Shown piece after piece: positions 7,177-8,921 of a DNA stretch of 8,921 nt (its first letter is position 1; each line of letters opens with the position of its first letter). The position numbers and the translations under genes were made by a program. The notes below the pieces were generated by a model. That model did no database searches and was not told where the DNA came from. It saw nothing but the letters and a program-made list of their open reading frames with translations. Source of the DNA: Planctomycetota bacterium (GTDB taxonomy: Bacteria > Planctomycetota > UBA1135 > GCA-002686595); contig JAJDES010000276.1 of assembly GCA_029259675.1 (NCBI GenBank), forward strand, positions 1 to 8,921, given 5' to 3'.

Positions 7177-7178
7177 GT

Positions 7179-7560
7179 GTGTGCCTGGCATGATTGATGA
7201 CTTGAAGGTGAAAGTCCTTCCGGGACCTGGTCGCGGGAACCGAAGGGAAGCGCAAGGGCCGCTCCGTGAGGGGCTGTCTGAAGGAAGCGTGGACCGAAAC
7301 CGTGAGCTGACGTACAGGAATTGGATTCGAGGCGCTGCCGATCAGGGCGAGCTGGCACGAAACAGCGAAGCCTTCGCGACCAAAGTGACGTGGCGTAAAT
7401 CCAGCAGTTGTACGGCGAAGGCCATCAGTCTTACCCAGGGATATCTCGCCTCACGCCTGAAAGGGCGACGCGATCGGATAGCGGAGCGAGAAGTCAGCAG
7501 ACGCCATAGTAGGCGGGGCATCCCGCTGAAGGGCTGAACGATGAGAAGGATGAAACGAGC
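7179..7560 (+). ncRNA. Group II intron RNA, domains I to start of IV
   Basis: The catalytic RNA scaffold upstream of the maturase. Visible elements: hairpin GAAGG (7204-7208) / CCTTC (7216-7220) over TGAAAGT near the 5' end, typical of domain I; a GNRA-type hairpin GCTCC-GTGA-GGGGC (7261-7274); the stretch AAGTCAGCAGACGCCATAGT (7491-7510), a form often seen just ahead of group II maturase genes; and hairpin GCGGG (7513-7517) / CCCGC (7522-7526) over GCAT, probably at the base of domain IV, where the maturase binds in studied introns. CAAAG (7381-7385) is complementary to CTTTG at 7173-7177 in the 5' exon and could be part of EBS1, but the register does not fit the 7179 splice site exactly. 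Confidence 0.7.
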
Positions 7561-8921
7561 ATGAACCTCGAAGGCGACATGCGTCAGAAGTCCAGGCAAC
7601 TGGAGCTCCCGTGGAAGGATAGGGGTGAATCCCCGAAGGTACCGCGAAGCGACGAATCGGCGACGGCGGTTCATGAAAGCGAACATTCAGGAGCAGGCGG
7701 TTTGATGGAAGCGATGCTCGAGCGTCGCAACTTGAATGCCGCTTTGCGGAGAGTGAAGAAGAACGGTGGCAGTCCCGGCGTGGACGGGATGACGGTCGAA
7801 GAACTCTTGCCGCACCTTTGGGATCACTGGAGCGAAATCAAGTCGAGCCTACTCGACGGCAGATACCGTCCCAGTCCCGTAAAGCGGCAAGAGATCCCCA
7901 AACCTGGCGGGGGTGTCCGAGAACTCGGCATCCCGACGGTGATCGACCGATTCATCCAACAAGCGCTTTTGCAGGTTTTGCAACCGCAATTCGATCCGAC
8001 TTTTTCCGAGCATAGCTACGGATTTCGGCCCGGGCGAAGCGCACACGGGGCCCTCCGTGCAGCGCAACGCTATGTGCAAGAAGGCCGCAGAGTGGTGGTA
8101 GACGTGGATTTGGAGAAGTTCTTCGATCGCGTGAACCACGACGTGCTGATGGGAAAGCTGTCGAAACGAATCGCGGACAAACGTGTGCTGAGACTGATCC
8201 GTCGCTATCTGCAATCCGGCACGATGGCGCACGGGATGCTTTTGGAGCGGAGGAAGGGCACGCCACAAGGCGGTCCAATCTCACCGCTGCTAGCGAACGT
8301 CCTCTTGGACGAAGTAGATAAGGAACTGGAGAAACGCGGACATGCTTTCGTGCGCTACGCCGACGACGGACGTGTCTTCGTCCGATCCAAGCGAGCGGGC
8401 GAGCGAGTGCTCAAACACCTGCGCAAGCTGTACGGGAAACTCCATCTCCAAATCAACGAAACCAAGAGTGCGGTCGCGCGTGTGTGGGACCGCGATTTCC
8501 TGGGCTACTCCATGTGGGTCGCTCCGGGCAAGGTCGTACGCATGCGCATCGCGAAGAAAGCCCTCGTCAAGATGAAAGATCGAGTGCGGCAGATAACGGG
8601 GCGGCAAGGTGGACGAAGCATGACGGCGGTGATCAAGGAGCTTCGGAGCTACCTGATTGGCTGGCGGTCGTACTTTCGTCTGGCTGACACTCCCAGAATC
8701 TTCGCCACGCTCGACCAGTGGATCCGGCGCCGACTCCGGGCCCTCCAACTCAAGCATTGGAAGCGCGGCCGCACGGCCTTCCGCGAATTACGCGCCCGAG
8801 GAGCCTCGGTCCGCGTAGCCGCCGAAGTCGCGGGCCACGTCCGACGCTGGTGGTGGAATGCTCGCGGCGTCGTCCACAACATCCTCAACATCTCCTACTT
8901 CACCCAGCTGGGTGTCCCCAG
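7561..8921 (+). CDS. ltrA: Group II intron reverse transcriptase/maturase (3' truncated by window)
   Basis: Intron-encoded protein that assists splicing and copies the intron into new DNA sites. 453 codons are visible with no stop; homologues end shortly after such a sequence, so only a few residues are probably missing. RT blocks in order: SPGVDGM (71-77), IPKPGGG (112-118), HSYGFRPGRS (151-160), VVDVDLEKFFDRVNHD (179-194) with Asp181 or Asp183 as the first catalytic Asp, GTPQGGPISPLLAN (233-246), RYADD (265-269) with the catalytic D268/D269, and FLGYS. The X/thumb maturase domain follows (LRSYLIGWRSYF 361-372; WIRRRLRALQLKHWKRG from 387). No HNH endonuclease domain is visible. YADD is followed by Gly270, where relatives often have Cys. 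ATG 7561 has AAGGA (7546-7550) 10 nt upstream; ATG 7579 and ATG 7705 are alternatives, but the segment from 7579 (MRQKSRQLELPWKDRGESP) resembles leaders of related maturases. Overall it resembles IIC-type enzymes such as GsI-IIC. Confidence 0.93.
   Translation, partial: MNLEGDMRQKSRQLELPWKDRGESPKVPRSDESATAVHESEHSGAGGLMEAMLERRNLNAALRRVKKNGGSPGVDGMTVEELLPHLWDHWSEIKSSLLDGRYRPSPVKRQEIPKPGGGVRELGIPTVIDRFIQQALLQVLQPQFDPTFSEHSYGFRPGRSAHGALRAAQRYVQEGRRVVVDVDLEKFFDRVNHDVLMGKLSKRIADKRVLRLIRRYLQSGTMAHGMLLERRKGTPQGGPISPLLANVLLDEVDKELEKRGHAFVRYADDGRVFVRSKRAGERVLKHLRKLYGKLHLQINETKSAVARVWDRDFLGYSMWVAPGKVVRMRIAKKALVKMKDRVRQITGRQGGRSMTAVIKELRSYLIGWRSYFRLADTPRIFATLDQWIRRRLRALQLKHWKRGRTAFRELRARGASVRVAAEVAGHVRRWWWNARGVVHNILNISYFTQLGVP

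Larger units (their letters stand above)
7179..8921 (+). mobile_element. Group II intron, 5' part (3' end outside window)
   Basis: Self-splicing retroelement that moves by target-primed reverse transcription using its own maturase. The 5' end is placed at GTGTGCC (7179), matching the GUGYG consensus; a start at 7177 (GTGTG) is possible because the sequence is GTGTGTG. The element has about 380 nt of structured, non-coding RNA and then a reverse transcriptase frame in the same orientation, the usual group II order. Domains V and VI and the 3' splice site should lie just beyond the right edge. The insertion point is 3-5 nt after a terminator-like stem, the habitual target of IIC introns. Assignment to class C is inference and needs the IEP tree and domain V. 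Confidence 0.88.

Noticed and set aside
7136..7537. 133-codon + strand frame
   Set aside because: Most of it lies in the structured 5' RNA of the group II intron.
7849..8757. Minus-strand frames opposite the maturase
   Set aside because: They are antisense to a frame with all reverse transcriptase motifs.

Overview
The window is a piece of a GC-rich bacterial chromosome (about 60% G+C by eye). It carries housekeeping genes at the left and a group II intron running off the right edge. The organism cannot be named from this sequence. Gene content, no-signal M16 peptidase pairs and a secreted acidic protein of unknown family would fit a Planctomycetota-type or similar environmental bacterium, but that is weak inference. 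Every real gene found is on the + strand.

Layout. The C-terminal end of the DNA repair ATPase RecN occupies 1-275. After a 251-nt spacer comes a tight four-gene cluster, probably one operon: type I mannose-6-phosphate isomerase (527-1570), an RsuA/RluB-family pseudouridine synthase with a long Gly/Arg-rich tail (1576-2538), and two M16 metallopeptidase-family proteins (2535-3959 and 3956-5314). The spacings are +5, -4 and -4 nt. Both M16 genes appear to start on a TTG that overlaps the previous TGA stop. The first M16 protein keeps the zinc site HxxEH and the second has lost it, as in heterodimeric M16 enzymes with one catalytic and one substrate-binding subunit.

The stretch 5315-6046 has no convincing gene but holds several good inverted repeats, including two mutually exclusive hairpins and a 17-bp palindrome. 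At 6047-7072 is a secreted, very acidic protein of unknown function. Its 3' flank has three consecutive hairpins; the last (7138-7175) is a strong terminator-like stem.

A group II intron begins at about 7179, a few bases after that stem. Its 5' RNA domains fill 7179-7560, and its reverse transcriptase/maturase starts at 7561 and is open to the window end. The maturase lacks a visible HNH endonuclease domain. Its sequence and its position just 3' of a terminator hairpin both point to the IIC-type lifestyle of inserting behind terminators. The 3' intron end (domains V/VI and 3' exon) is outside the window. I found no tRNA, rRNA, CRISPR array or IS element.
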